Shown here: positions 33,688 to 45,613 of the stretch, piece by piece
Numbering within the stretch: the first letter of the stretch is position 1
Layout: each line of letters starts with the position of its first letter
Assembly (NCBI GenBank): GCA_947165675.1
Contig: CAMVBJ010000020.1
Span: 1 to 58,173, forward strand
Length of the DNA stretch: 58,173 nt
Direction of reading: 5' to 3'
Source of the DNA: an uncultured Prevotellaceae bacterium
GTDB lineage: Bacteria > Bacteroidota > Bacteroidia > Bacteroidales > Muribaculaceae
Program-made: the position numbers and the translations under genes
The notes under the pieces: model-generated
Databases searched by the model: none
Told to the model about the DNA's origin: nothing
What the model saw: only the letters and a program-made list of their open reading frames with translations

Positions 33688-35199
33688 TCATGGCATGCGG
33701 CCCACACAGATCTTTTTGCCCTGGTGGATGTAGATGCCGGGTACGGTAGGCACGTCCTTGCCCACGGCACGACCCATCAGGTCATAGTAGTTGCCGTCTG
33801 CCACTCGTCGGCTCTGATCTGCCACCACCTCATTAATAGCATCATAGGCTCCCTCACGCCAGCGCATACCTTTATAGATAATTTTGCCATCCTTGATGAC
33901 GTGGCTCAATCCACAATATTCCTGATAGTCCGCATTGGGGTCGGGCTTGCGGGTAAATGGCGTTAACAGGTCACCCATATCACGACTATCGAAGCCGATA
34001 CCCTGGACAATATAAGCCAAGGTGTCACCCTGTTCTCCTATATAGGCAAAACGCCTGCATAGAATATTCTCAATAATCAATGGGTCAACCTCAATAAGAT
34101 TGTCAGGGGTCAAGAAGTTATCTTTTTGACGGCCAATATACCAGCTCGGCGTATAATCGTTATCTATAACCGTGCTGTAATTGTCGAAATGATACATGAA
34201 CCAATAACCATATGATAAACCGCATTCGTAGTTTATCATATCACGACCTTCTCTTTTAACTTTTCCGAATGGAATGTTTTGGCGTATCATGCCATTGCTT
34301 GTATCAATGCCATAATCCCAGCTTTGATACTGTGCAACAAGTTGTACCGTCGCAGCGTCATCAAAGGTTTCGCCCGAATATTCATAGCATTGGGCAAATC
34401 CCTGCGAGTCACAACCACGGAACTCATATGTGTAGTAATAAAGGGTGGTGTCTCCGTTCTCGACAGTTACCCTTTCATTCACCCATTGAACCCCCTGGCG
34501 AGGAATTGGTAACTCCTTGTTTTCAATGTTCCATTCATATGGGTCCTTAGTGATATATGTGGTATCTCCGTTGTCAATAACTAAATAAAGCTTTTTATAC
34601 AGGGGAGATAATGGATATCCACTTTTATATCCATCATATCCAATACCCTCGATCATAAACGATAAGTCGAAAGTATAACAGTTCACGTCCTTGCCTGCCA
34701 CATTTATCTGATCAGTCAATACGTATCTGACGTAATAGCCATTCGGAGTGCCTTCAACGGGATATTTAAAGTTGTCTTTAATAAAATTAATTGGGTCATT
34801 GAAATCATATAGAATAAATTCTTGGCCGCTCTCTATCACTTCACGCGCTTCTGGCCACCAGTTTATACCTACAGGACAATCAGGGTAGGTTTTGCCATCA
34901 GGCACAATACCATAAACCACCTTATTATCCTCCCGAAGATAAACCGGTATCGTATCATTCAATTTGTTGATGGCCTCACCGCTATATTTGTGCATCGCCT
35001 TATAGCTTTTGCCATTAATTACCGTGTCTCCTGAGAGTTCTAAGGTGAAATAATGATGACCGAAATCCATATGGCTATATGGTTCGTCACAAATCCACTT
35101 GACGCCCTCTCGCACAAACGGGACGTACTCATATTCCTGCGCCAACATCTGGGACATGCCCAGCAGGGCGAGCATTGTGATAAGTAAAGTCTTTTTCAT
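33688..35199 (-). CDS. Secreted protein with two similar units and sorting-type C-terminus
   Basis: 503 aa, not a family I can name. Signal peptide MKKTLLITMLALLGMSQMLAQ. Two related parts begin VPFVREGVKWICDE (about 26) and LPIPRQGVQWVNERV (about 231), each with aromatic, glycine-rich beta sequence. The C-terminus VADGNYYDLMGRAVGK...PGIYIHQGKKI is the short tail typical of Prevotella/Muribaculaceae-type secreted proteins. The 3' part has normal base composition, while the body is AT-rich. Confidence 0.7.
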   Translation of the reverse strand: MKKTLLITMLALLGMSQMLAQEYEYVPFVREGVKWICDEPYSHMDFGHHYFTLELSGDTVINGKSYKAMHKYSGEAINKLNDTIPVYLREDNKVVYGIVPDGKTYPDCPVGINWWPEAREVIESGQEFILYDFNDPINFIKDNFKYPVEGTPNGYYVRYVLTDQINVAGKDVNCYTFDLSFMIEGIGYDGYKSGYPLSPLYKKLYLVIDNGDTTYITKDPYEWNIENKELPIPRQGVQWVNERVTVENGDTTLYYYTYEFRGCDSQGFAQCYEYSGETFDDAATVQLVAQYQSWDYGIDTSNGMIRQNIPFGKVKREGRDMINYECGLSYGYWFMYHFDNYSTVIDNDYTPSWYIGRQKDNFLTPDNLIEVDPLIIENILCRRFAYIGEQGDTLAYIVQGIGFDSRDMGDLLTPFTRKPDPNADYQEYCGLSHVIKDGKIIYKGMRWREGAYDAINEVVADQSRRVADGNYYDLMGRAVGKDVPTVPGIYIHQGKKICVGRMP

Positions 35200-35271
35200 T
35201 GTATGAATAATTTAGTGGTTAATGATTATTGCAAAAATACTGAAAAACACATATATTGATGAATTCTGCAA

Positions 35272-37710
35272 CTAAAAAGTTGAGGGAATCACCGAAAAAG
35301 ATGCTCCTCGTTCAACCTTGAAACCATCATACAGTGTCACTGTTCCAGATGCTTCAATCTCATACTCTACTCCGTTGTTCACAATCACGTCACCATTTGT
35401 GCGATTACTGTCAACACAAAACCCTGCAGTTACATCTCTGGCTATAACATATTGCGATTTGTTAAGGGTAACATTCTGTAGCAACATTGGAGCAATATAT
35501 GGAATGCAATTGTGGCGATAAAGCATGATGGAACCATTTGGCGAAACATCTGTCAAAGTGACAGAAGAAGATGATAATTGCTTTCTTATAATTCCTGAGT
35601 TACTGCAATAAGAAACAATCGTTGAGTCCCTGTTAATATTTGTAACAGATAAAGTATTATCGGTTCGTATGATGCTAATACCACTATATGTTTCAGGAAT
35701 ATCTGTCCAAATCTCTAATGATGGATCACCAATATATGCATGTATGAGTGATATGTCTTGTTTATCAAAACTCGAAAGAATTAAATCCTGATTGCACTCT
35801 GAAACAGATATAGCGTCAGCCACCCCAAGAACATATTGGCTATTTTTCAAGCAGATTGCAAAATGATCTAATGCTGATTTAGCTCGATTTATTCTAATTT
35901 TTCTTGTGTAACCGATATATACAGGACCGCCATAATTCTTACCGATAGTATAAGATTCACCCATACTAATTCCATTTTTGTTATCAAAAGGAACAGTTAT
36001 ACATGCTGGGGAATAAAAAATCGAAGGCTTATAATTATTTCTTAAACAGTTTAAACCATTCCCTGCATCTAAAGAACTTTCTGACACTATAAAAAGCCTG
36101 CGTTTGGAAGCGTCTGGACCATAAATCTCAATATTTGCAGTGTCCCCATGATTAAAGATGCACATTAACCCTACAGGTATAGAATTAAGTGTGTCTATAA
36201 CTTCTTTTCCAGTTGGACGTAATTGATTATATAATTCTTCAATCATTATCTGGTTTGATGCATCGTAAATTGGTTTTATTGTATTATTGAATATCTTAAG
36301 TGAATTTTTGAATTCATATCCTTCCTGTAGAAATGCCTTATTTAAGTATGAATAATCTCCGTTTCCTGGATTAAAATCATATCTAAACAATTTATCCATA
36401 TAGTTGTTGATAAGATCGGATGATTCACAAATAATTCGACCAACATATAAATCAGGGTCATGATCTGTAATTTCATTCGACCAGTCTGAATTTAATTCAA
36501 TATAATAAAAATCGGAAACACAATCTATTGTCTCATAGGTGGTATCAACTACCTCACCATTTGCAAAAATTGGATTTACAAGCATATAATCTCTATGTCG
36601 ATAAGGTATGGATTTCCCTGCCAGCAGAACATATTGCGTCCCCAAAACTCTAAAGGCAAACCTTAAGTATTGTCTAAGACATCCTGCACTGTCGCTATAA
36701 GCCACCTGATAGGTACCATCAGATTGCTTGATACGGTCTCCAAGACAAGCGTATGGGTGGTTCATCACTTCGTCCATGGTCACAATTTTAACATTGTAGC
36801 CTTTCTGCCTTTTGAGGGCAGCTAATCGACGCAATGAATGTTTCAATTCTGGTGTAGTGACAATTAAATAGGGATATGTCATTTGTTCCAGTTCCCCTCC
36901 ATCATGGGCGATTGTGTCGTGTGAAATGTTTCCAGGATCAGGAGGCTCTATGCCTCCATTCAAGCCGTCGCCAGAAATAAGCCCGTTGGGGTCTAACGGG
37001 TCCATGTCCATCTGGGTGGGTGCAAATGAAATGACATTATCGGGGTTGGCCACCATGCTTCGGGTCAGGGCATAGCCCTCTTGGCGCAAAGTTGAGTCCT
37101 GACGGATGATGGGATACATGGATGGTGTGTCAGTAAGGTCATAACTCAACACGATGCGGACCGTCTGGGATTCCCTCAACTGGTTGGTCGTGACGCTTCC
37201 TAAAGCACGATGCCTGTATGAGACGGGCATGACTGCAACGGTTACGATATGATTCTCTCCTGCAAGGAAGCCCTCGTCAACCACCCATGCGTTCCGGGAC
37301 GGATAATAGCTGCCAGAGTTATAGACACTGGCATCAGGCGGAATGATGACAATGGGCGTGGTGTCGTTCATCATCCTTGACGGCTGGCAGGGATATACCA
37401 GATAGCTGTTCAAATTGCTGATCGTGTTATTCTGCAAGGTGGCTGTCACGGTGAAGTTGGTCGCATTGTAGGGCACCGACAGCTTGATGTAGTCAACGGG
37501 CAACGAGGGCATGCCTGGCTCACCGCTGTTGAACATGCCGTCATAGTTGACGGTCGTGTAGGTCACGCCGCCCAAGGTATCTGTCCCCGTGGTCATCTTG
37601 CCGAAGTCGTAGGTGGCGTTGTAGATGATGGTGTTCACTGCCGGCATCGACAGCGGGAGCCATACCATCATCAGCAACGGCACGAGACGTGTTAGTAAAA
37701 TCTTCTTCAT
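35272..37710 (-). CDS. C25 (gingipain-like) cysteine peptidase, secreted
   Basis: 812 aa. N-terminal signal (about 1-24), an N-terminal prodomain-like beta region (about 25-270), then the peptidase C25 domain from about 280. Catalytic His521 in FNHGD and Cys570 in SPACIT are spaced as in gingipains. The C-terminus (about 715-812) has two short repeat-like blocks and ends YDGFKVERGASFSVIPSTF, like surface-sorting tails. From about 36.9 kb toward the 3' end the gene is AT-rich, while its 5' third is not. It precedes the S74/T9SS gene's stop-to-start gap by 11 bp. Confidence 0.8.
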   Translation of the reverse strand: MKKILLTRLVPLLMMVWLPLSMPAVNTIIYNATYDFGKMTTGTDTLGGVTYTTVNYDGMFNSGEPGMPSLPVDYIKLSVPYNATNFTVTATLQNNTISNLNSYLVYPCQPSRMMNDTTPIVIIPPDASVYNSGSYYPSRNAWVVDEGFLAGENHIVTVAVMPVSYRHRALGSVTTNQLRESQTVRIVLSYDLTDTPSMYPIIRQDSTLRQEGYALTRSMVANPDNVISFAPTQMDMDPLDPNGLISGDGLNGGIEPPDPGNISHDTIAHDGGELEQMTYPYLIVTTPELKHSLRRLAALKRQKGYNVKIVTMDEVMNHPYACLGDRIKQSDGTYQVAYSDSAGCLRQYLRFAFRVLGTQYVLLAGKSIPYRHRDYMLVNPIFANGEVVDTTYETIDCVSDFYYIELNSDWSNEITDHDPDLYVGRIICESSDLINNYMDKLFRYDFNPGNGDYSYLNKAFLQEGYEFKNSLKIFNNTIKPIYDASNQIMIEELYNQLRPTGKEVIDTLNSIPVGLMCIFNHGDTANIEIYGPDASKRRLFIVSESSLDAGNGLNCLRNNYKPSIFYSPACITVPFDNKNGISMGESYTIGKNYGGPVYIGYTRKIRINRAKSALDHFAICLKNSQYVLGVADAISVSECNQDLILSSFDKQDISLIHAYIGDPSLEIWTDIPETYSGISIIRTDNTLSVTNINRDSTIVSYCSNSGIIRKQLSSSSVTLTDVSPNGSIMLYRHNCIPYIAPMLLQNVTLNKSQYVIARDVTAGFCVDSNRTNGDVIVNNGVEYEIEASGTVTLYDGFKVERGASFSVIPSTF

Positions 37711-37721
37711 GGCACCGTGTG

Positions 37722-38723
37722 TTACTTGGTCAATATCATCTGCTTGCTGTCAATCAACTGGCCGTCGGCAACGAGGGCATACAGGTACATGCCAGCCTTG
37801 AGGTCGCGGGCGGTCAGGGTCACCTGGCTCTCACCACGACCCGTGGCGGGAATGCTCTTGAGCTGGGCTCCCTGCATATCATAGACGTAGATCGTAGCGC
37901 TCCCCACACTCTGGGGCAGGTTGTAGCGGATGACGGTCTCGCTACTCCATGGATTGGGGGCGTTCTGGTAGAGTTTGGCGGCATTTAAACTTGCCTCGAT
38001 TTCGCTCTGGCCTGTGGCTTGTGATGCAAGTACGGCTGCTTCCTGTTTCTGAGCCTTGACCTCGGCAAGCTCGGCACGCAGCTCATTGATGGACTGTACC
38101 AAGATGGGAATCAAGCCGATATAATCGACATACATGTAGCCCGACTTGTCACTATGCACCAGTTCGGGGAACACATCCTTGACGTTCTGGGCAAGGAAAC
38201 CGTAGCGCCCGTTGTCATTCTTGAGGCTGGCGTGCTGCCTCTTGAGGTCATAAGTAACCGCCTCAAGCCCCTCCAACGCCTTCAAGGTGCCACTGACGGG
38301 TTCAATATTCTCCTTGAAGCGCTCGTCGGACTGCACGAACAAGCCACTGGTGGTCACGTCACAGTTGAAGTTGAAATCATCGGAAACAGTGGTGTCATAG
38401 TAACCAATTGTCAGGTTTTGGTTCCCAGGGGTTGCAGAGAAATAAACACCGTCCTTGCCGTGAAGCATCAATTTGTTAGAATTGTAATCACCGAGTTCGC
38501 CAATGCGGACGTGGGTACCGTCACCGAAGGTGATGCGTCCGCCCGAACCCAATGCGTCCTTGTTGCCGAAGATCTTGAGCACGGTGGTCGAATCGGTATC
38601 GTTTTCGTTGGGATTGATGCCGATTTCAGCATGTCCGCTGTTGCGGATAATGAGTTGAGCACTCACGGGGCTGGCACTTGCCAGCAGGCAGAACAGTGCT
38701 GCCATAAATAATAATTTCTTCAT
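37722..38723 (-). CDS. S74 intramolecular-chaperone protein with T9SS type A signal
   Basis: 333 aa. Signal peptide, a beta-rich N-terminal region (about 24-130), an S74 endosialidase-type chaperone domain (about 131-220; SDERFKENIEPV, GFLAQNVKDVFPELV, YIGLIPILVQSINELRAEL), and a Por-secretion C-terminal domain (about 250-333; LYQNAPNPWSSETVIRYNLP, GMYLYALVADGQ, MILTK). Such proteins are exported by the type IX system. The S74 domain normally cleaves itself after trimer assembly. It is directly upstream of the C25 gene, so co-transcription is likely. Confidence 0.88.
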   Translation of the reverse strand: MKKLLFMAALFCLLASASPVSAQLIIRNSGHAEIGINPNENDTDSTTVLKIFGNKDALGSGGRITFGDGTHVRIGELGDYNSNKLMLHGKDGVYFSATPGNQNLTIGYYDTTVSDDFNFNCDVTTSGLFVQSDERFKENIEPVSGTLKALEGLEAVTYDLKRQHASLKNDNGRYGFLAQNVKDVFPELVHSDKSGYMYVDYIGLIPILVQSINELRAELAEVKAQKQEAAVLASQATGQSEIEASLNAAKLYQNAPNPWSSETVIRYNLPQSVGSATIYVYDMQGAQLKSIPATGRGESQVTLTARDLKAGMYLYALVADGQLIDSKQMILTK

Positions 38724-38799
38724 AGTAAAAAAAAAATAAATTAAGTTTGAATGATTTTGAGTTGGAATTTGCCGATTTCATCGACTCATTCGGGCATTT

Positions 38800-39177
38800 T
38801 TAATAGATAGAGAAGTAGCCCTCAAATGAAATGTTCACGGGAGGGTCAAGGGTGATGACGTAATTGTCATCGGGGAGCGAGGAGACATCGATGGTGTCGT
38901 AACTGCCATCGACCCTCGTGGAGATGTACACCGTGGATGTTGTCACCGACATGATCTCTACATCATAATAGCTGGCAAAGCCTGTTCCTACAATAGTAAG
39001 CTCATGTGCATCATTGTCATAATACACCTCAGGCTCCACATCAGGAATAGGCTGGTCGAAATGACCATCTTTCACTTTTTTCTTCTGCAAGTTGATTTGA
39101 GCTGCAGCGCTACCATCAGCATTAATATCAACGCACATAAGAATTGATAAAAATGTAAATAACAATAATCGTTTCAT
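38800..39177 (-). CDS. Small secreted DUF3244-like protein
   Basis: 125 aa. Signal peptide (about 1-20), a polar spacer, then an 80-residue immunoglobulin-like beta unit (VEPEVYYDNDAHELTIVGTG, ISTRVDGSYDTIDVSSLPDDNYVITL) that resembles DUF3244 proteins of Bacteroidales. Function unknown. It sits between the TPR/HTH regulator and the T9SS protein with a 76-bp gap, so it may be the first structural gene of the island. Confidence 0.65.
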   Translation of the reverse strand: MKRLLLFTFLSILMCVDINADGSAAAQINLQKKKVKDGHFDQPIPDVEPEVYYDNDAHELTIVGTGFASYYDVEIMSVTTSTVYISTRVDGSYDTIDVSSLPDDNYVITLDPPVNISFEGYFSIY

Positions 39178-39325
39178 GATATAAATTTTAAATTAACAAC
39201 GGCAAATTTATATCAAAAAACTGGAAGTTAAAGAAAAAATCAGTACACTTTTTTAGCTAATAAAACACTTTAAATCAACACTTTAGAGATTCATATATTA
39301 CACATGTGCATTTCGATGATTCTTT

Positions 39326-41020
39326 TTACTTGGAGAAGTCGCCATCAAGATACTTCTGGACAAAATTGTCAAATGACATGTCAAGACCCATTTTTTTCTT
39401 AATGATTATACTTCGATAGTTCGTAACTGTTTTGGCACTCGAAAGGTTCATGCATAATTTAATGATCTGAGGTGACAAGTTTGCACACAACAGGCAAAAC
39501 AACTCCAAATCTTTCTCACTGAGATTAGGGTAATTACTTTCAACAAATGAGTAAATTCCATTATATTCTCCGTCAACTGAGAGTTTCATGTCAATCCAGA
39601 ATTTTTCATCCAGTTTGATATTTAGAATCTCGTTTCGTTCATTCATGCTTTTTATAACACTGGAGAGCGGGACCACTTTTTTCACTTTACTTTCATCATT
39701 AATCCTTACCCTTATATCTTGATACAGATAATTGAGTGCTGTAATGCGATGTGCAACCAATGTTGATACAGTTTTATTTCTATTGGCCTGCTCTTTGAGA
39801 TCTGCTAAAGCGTTCTCTAACTCATGTTTAATCATGGAATTTTCATTTATTCTATTACGCAGCTTGCAGTTGGCATAATATGAGATGAAAATAATAATTA
39901 ATAAAAGTATGAGAAAAATTGAGATGAACAGCTTGATACCATTATTCTTCTTTGATTCAAACTCGGTTTTATCTTGTATTTTGTCGTATTCTTTTTCGGC
40001 AACAGTGATTTTCCCTTTCTTGGATTCAGACAAGAGGCTTTCTGTTATTTCATGGGCAAGTTCGTTATTCTCTTTATACATAATATGATTGTCCTCAACA
40101 TTTGCTATCTCGGCTAAAGCATTATAATAATTCATGCTATCCACCTTATCAATTGGATCAGGTACCAGCTTCATAACTTGTTTAGCTGAATCAAGATGCC
40201 CTAACTTCAAATAAGAAAGAATTGCATAGTAATAAAACTGCGTTTCATTACTATAATCTTGACCGTTGTTCAGGACATCCATTGATAATTTGATAGCATT
40301 TTTATAGTCTTTCTGGTAGTAATAAATGCCAGCTAATGTAGATTTATGTGAATACTGCAATGAGGGATTATATGATAGTGATAGCTGAATGGCTTGTGTC
40401 AAATATATTATGGAAGAGTCTGGATTGATTGTTCCACAAATAGATCCCAATTTTCCTAAAGCAGATATTATATGAAGTGTATCGGATATTGATGAAAAAT
40501 AGTAGATAGCATCTTTCAACCTTTTGATGGCTGAGCTGTCTTGGGAAATCTGATCCTGATAGAGTTCGGCGATTCTCAGTTTGCAGTAGCCTAAGTTGAA
40601 GTAGTCGTCGGGGGCGGCGGTGGCTTCGGCGTGCTTGTAGTAGAGCATGGCGCTGTCGGGGTGGCCGAGTTCCTCCATCACGGCGCCCTTGTAGATGTAG
40701 GCGCGGGTGAGCTTCTCGCGCTCGCCGTCATGCTGGCGGTAATAGGTCAGGGCGCGGTTAATGGCGCTGTCGGTGGTGGCGGTGATGTAGCAGCGGTAGC
40801 GGGCCTGGGTGAGCAGCAGGTCACGGTAGGCACGGTCGCCCTCATGGGGCACGCTGGCGGTATCCACAGCCTGGACCAGCGCCAAGGCGCTGTCAGGCAC
40901 GTCGTGCATCAGGCTGTCGGCAGCCACGAGGCGGGCGTCATAGCGGGGCGAGCCGCCGCAGCCCGTGACCACCGCCACGAGCCCCACCACAGCCACTATG
41001 ACCGCCAATAGATGCTTCAT
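39326..41020 (-). CDS. TPR lipoprotein/membrane regulator with C-terminal HTH-like domain
   Basis: 564 aa from ATG 41020. Lipobox VVTGC follows a signal-type helix; TPR-like helices cover about residues 25-330. A TM helix (about 365-390, LFISIFLILLLIIIFISYYA) is followed by a coiled coil and a C-terminal LuxR-like helix-turn-helix (LSEKDLELFCLLCANLSPQIIKLCMNLSSAKTVTNYRSII). The layout suggests a periplasmic sensor that signals inward. The first 150 codons are very GC-rich and the remainder is AT-rich, an abrupt change near 40560. The ATG is only 4 nt from the promoter -7 box. Confidence 0.75.
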   Translation of the reverse strand: MKHLLAVIVAVVGLVAVVTGCGGSPRYDARLVAADSLMHDVPDSALALVQAVDTASVPHEGDRAYRDLLLTQARYRCYITATTDSAINRALTYYRQHDGEREKLTRAYIYKGAVMEELGHPDSAMLYYKHAEATAAPDDYFNLGYCKLRIAELYQDQISQDSSAIKRLKDAIYYFSSISDTLHIISALGKLGSICGTINPDSSIIYLTQAIQLSLSYNPSLQYSHKSTLAGIYYYQKDYKNAIKLSMDVLNNGQDYSNETQFYYYAILSYLKLGHLDSAKQVMKLVPDPIDKVDSMNYYNALAEIANVEDNHIMYKENNELAHEITESLLSESKKGKITVAEKEYDKIQDKTEFESKKNNGIKLFISIFLILLLIIIFISYYANCKLRNRINENSMIKHELENALADLKEQANRNKTVSTLVAHRITALNYLYQDIRVRINDESKVKKVVPLSSVIKSMNERNEILNIKLDEKFWIDMKLSVDGEYNGIYSFVESNYPNLSEKDLELFCLLCANLSPQIIKLCMNLSSAKTVTNYRSIIIKKKMGLDMSFDNFVQKYLDGDFSK

Positions 41021-41024
41021 GCCG

Positions 41025-41055
41025 CAAAGGTAATAAAAAAACAACAAACCTCAAA
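41025..41055 (-). promoter_or_regulatory. Promoter of the TPR/HTH regulator
   Basis: On the minus strand TTTG (41055-41052), 19 bp, TACCTTTG (41032-41025), a full consensus match. The predicted start of transcription (about 41020) coincides with the ATG, implying a leaderless mRNA. Confidence 0.68.
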
Positions 41056-41209
41056 CCATGTCCCTCCCCCGAAGCATCCGCGTCCATGCAGCCCGTAATC
41101 CTGATTGACAGGACACCCCCGTGTAAAAAATCGGCAAGCCCCGTGTTTGGACTTGATGGTGCAAAACACAGGGCTTGTTGATGATAAGAGAGTAACCAAC
41201 TGTGGCCTT

Positions 41210-43132
41210 TTACTTGACCTGCTTGAGGACCTTCTTGTTGATCTTGGCAGGATACTTGCGGGCAAGTTCCTCTTTCCAGCGCTGCTCCAGCACATCCTGG
41301 TAGTCGCTGGTAACCGCGCCCTTGACGTCGGACATCTCCTCGGGCTGGTTGATGACGCCACCCTCAAGAATCATGAACGCGTTGAAACCCTTGCGGTCGG
41401 GCTTGTCTCCCGAGTGGAAGGCCAGGTAGTCGGCATAGGGGTTCTCACCCTTCTTGACCACCATGCGCTCCATGCGGATGTCGTTGCCATACTTGTTGTG
41501 GAGGGCGTCGGTCAAGGTATCGGTGCCAAAGCGGGCAAGATCGGCCTTGATAAGGTTGAGAATGCTGTCGTTCTTGGCACTGAGGATGATGCCCTTGAAG
41601 TGGGGCTCACTCCAGTTGTAGCGACTGCGGTTCTGGGCAAAATACTGCTCCAGCCCGACGGTATCCTTGCCAGCAGCTTTCCAGACACGGCGGTTGCTGA
41701 TCTCGAACAGCAACATGCCGTCACGGTACTCATTGAGCAGGTTGCGGTAGTCGGGGTTGCTGGCAGCGAGCTCGCGGGCATTGTGCTGCATGAGGGCGGC
41801 ATCGGCCAGGGCATCAACCTTAGAGAGGATATATTCCTTAGCCTTGTCAACCGAGGGGATCAACGCCTTGGGGTTGAGCTGGGACAAGAGGTTCTGGACA
41901 GGGACAGACTCCTTGGCTCCATAGTAGAACAACGGCATCTTGGCGCCCTTGATGGACTGGGCGACAAAGGTGGAGTCAAACTTGCCATTGGCGGTAAGGG
42001 TCCGGGTCAGATAGGCATCAAAGTCGGGATTGAGGCGATAGTTGAACTTGGTCTTCATGTCGTCCAGGCGACGCTTGGTGATGAGCTGGGCGCGACTGTC
42101 ACGGCTGATGGCCGTCTCAATGTTGTTGCGGACCTCGGACAGAGCGGGAATGCCGTGAGCCACCTTCTTGATGATGTGATAACCGAATCGGGTGGCAAAG
42201 GGCTCGCTGATGGCGCCGTCCTGGAGGTCAAAGGCGATGTCCTCAAAGGGCTGCACCATGCGTCCGCGGCCAAACCAACCCAGGTCACCGCCATTGCGGG
42301 CGGTACCGTCCATCGACTCCTTCTTGGCCAGTTCCTCAAAGTTGGCACCCGCCTGGAGCAGGTTGTAGATCGAGTCGATCTGAGCCTTGCAAGCAGCCTT
42401 CTGCTCATCGGTAGCATCCTTGGGGAAGAGCTTGAGGATGTGCTTGGCGTGAACGTCATTGCGGTCACGGACCTCGTTCACACGGATCATGTGGACACCG
42501 AAGTTGGTGCGGAAGGGCTTGGAAACCTCTCCAACGGGGGTGTTATAAACCTCGTTCTCGAACTCATAGGGGAACATATTGGCGGTGATAAAGCCATAAC
42601 GACCGTGGTTGCGTGCCTTGGAGGGGTCGCTGGAGTACTTCTCGACCAGCGTTTCCCACTTCTCGCCGTTGAGGATGCAACTGCGGATGCTGTCCATGCG
42701 TGCCAGGCTGGCATCGGTCTCGTCAGGATTGTTGCCTAAGGGCAGCATGAAGTGGTCGATGTTGATCTCTCGCTTGCTGCGCTCGTAGGCCTCGTTGACA
42801 AATTGCCAGTGATAGGTCGTGTCCTCGGTCATGAAGGGCTCGACCAGGTCCTTCTGGTAGCCTTCAAACTCCCTGATAAACAGGCTGGTGGTGTCGATGC
42901 CTGCTGCCTCGGCATCAGCAACCTTCTGCTTGTAGAGCACAAAGCGGTCAAGGTACTGGTCGAGGGTTTCTTTCTCGATTTGCTGCTGATTGTTCTTGTG
43001 ATACAGGTACTCAAACTCTGAGAGTCTGACGTCTTTGCCGTTAATCGTCATGAGGACAGGATCCGTCACCTTAGCTATGGCGAGGACCGCAGTTCCCAAC
43101 AGCAATGAAGAAATCAAAAGTTTAGCTTTCAT
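41210..43132 (-). CDS. Parvulin-type peptidyl-prolyl isomerase (PpiC/SurA family)
   Basis: 640 aa. Signal peptide (MKAKLLISSLLLGTAVLAIA), an N-terminal SurA-like segment (about 22-120), then two parvulin domains (about 120-225 and 228-325; HILKLFPKDAT, GGDLGWFGRGRMVQPFEDIAFDL, FGYHIIKK), and a long C-terminal helical region (about 340-640). It is a periplasmic foldase of outer-membrane proteins, paralogous in role to the gene at 31746. It is read from the recQ side with a terminator between them, so it probably has its own promoter. Confidence 0.87.
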   Translation of the reverse strand: MKAKLLISSLLLGTAVLAIAKVTDPVLMTINGKDVRLSEFEYLYHKNNQQQIEKETLDQYLDRFVLYKQKVADAEAAGIDTTSLFIREFEGYQKDLVEPFMTEDTTYHWQFVNEAYERSKREINIDHFMLPLGNNPDETDASLARMDSIRSCILNGEKWETLVEKYSSDPSKARNHGRYGFITANMFPYEFENEVYNTPVGEVSKPFRTNFGVHMIRVNEVRDRNDVHAKHILKLFPKDATDEQKAACKAQIDSIYNLLQAGANFEELAKKESMDGTARNGGDLGWFGRGRMVQPFEDIAFDLQDGAISEPFATRFGYHIIKKVAHGIPALSEVRNNIETAISRDSRAQLITKRRLDDMKTKFNYRLNPDFDAYLTRTLTANGKFDSTFVAQSIKGAKMPLFYYGAKESVPVQNLLSQLNPKALIPSVDKAKEYILSKVDALADAALMQHNARELAASNPDYRNLLNEYRDGMLLFEISNRRVWKAAGKDTVGLEQYFAQNRSRYNWSEPHFKGIILSAKNDSILNLIKADLARFGTDTLTDALHNKYGNDIRMERMVVKKGENPYADYLAFHSGDKPDRKGFNAFMILEGGVINQPEEMSDVKGAVTSDYQDVLEQRWKEELARKYPAKINKKVLKQVK

Positions 43133-43239
43133 CTTCTTTAGGTTGGTTTGAATCTATATTTTACGTTTTTTCATTCTTTATTACTAATGTATAACGCACG
43201 GGCAGGAAAAAAATTATACAACATCATCTTTTTTTTGAA

Positions 43240-43284
43240 AAAAAGAGTCCGCCAGACAGGCCCTGATGGGCATCCTGGCGGACT
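43240..43284 (-). terminator. Terminator of recQ
   Basis: Stem AGTCCGCCAG (43246-43255)/CTGGCGGACT (43275-43284), followed on the minus strand by CTTTTTTTC. Confidence 0.85.
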
Positions 43285-43309
43285 GTGCTGTTGCCGATGG
43301 TGGATGAGC

Positions 43310-45487
<2,178 letters not shown>

Positions 45488-45518
45488 AATTGTTTAGGTT
45501 TAGGGTTCAATGATTTCA

Positions 45519-45549
45519 CAAATATAGAGCTAATTTGTGAACTGCACAA
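45519..45549 (-). promoter_or_regulatory. Promoter of recQ
   Basis: On the minus strand TTG (45549-45547), 20 bp, TATATTTG (45526-45519); 31 nt before the ATG. Confidence 0.6.
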
Positions 45550-45613
45550 TTATTTTCTGAAAATTATTTTTTCAACTCATGCTACAAGTGTTCACCTCAA
45601 TGGGGTAAATGAT

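Noticed and set aside
41105-42739. 544-codon plus-strand open frame
   Set aside because: Antisense to the parvulin gene at 41210-43132, whose signal peptide and PPIase motifs are clear. The antisense product is a codon-bias artefact.
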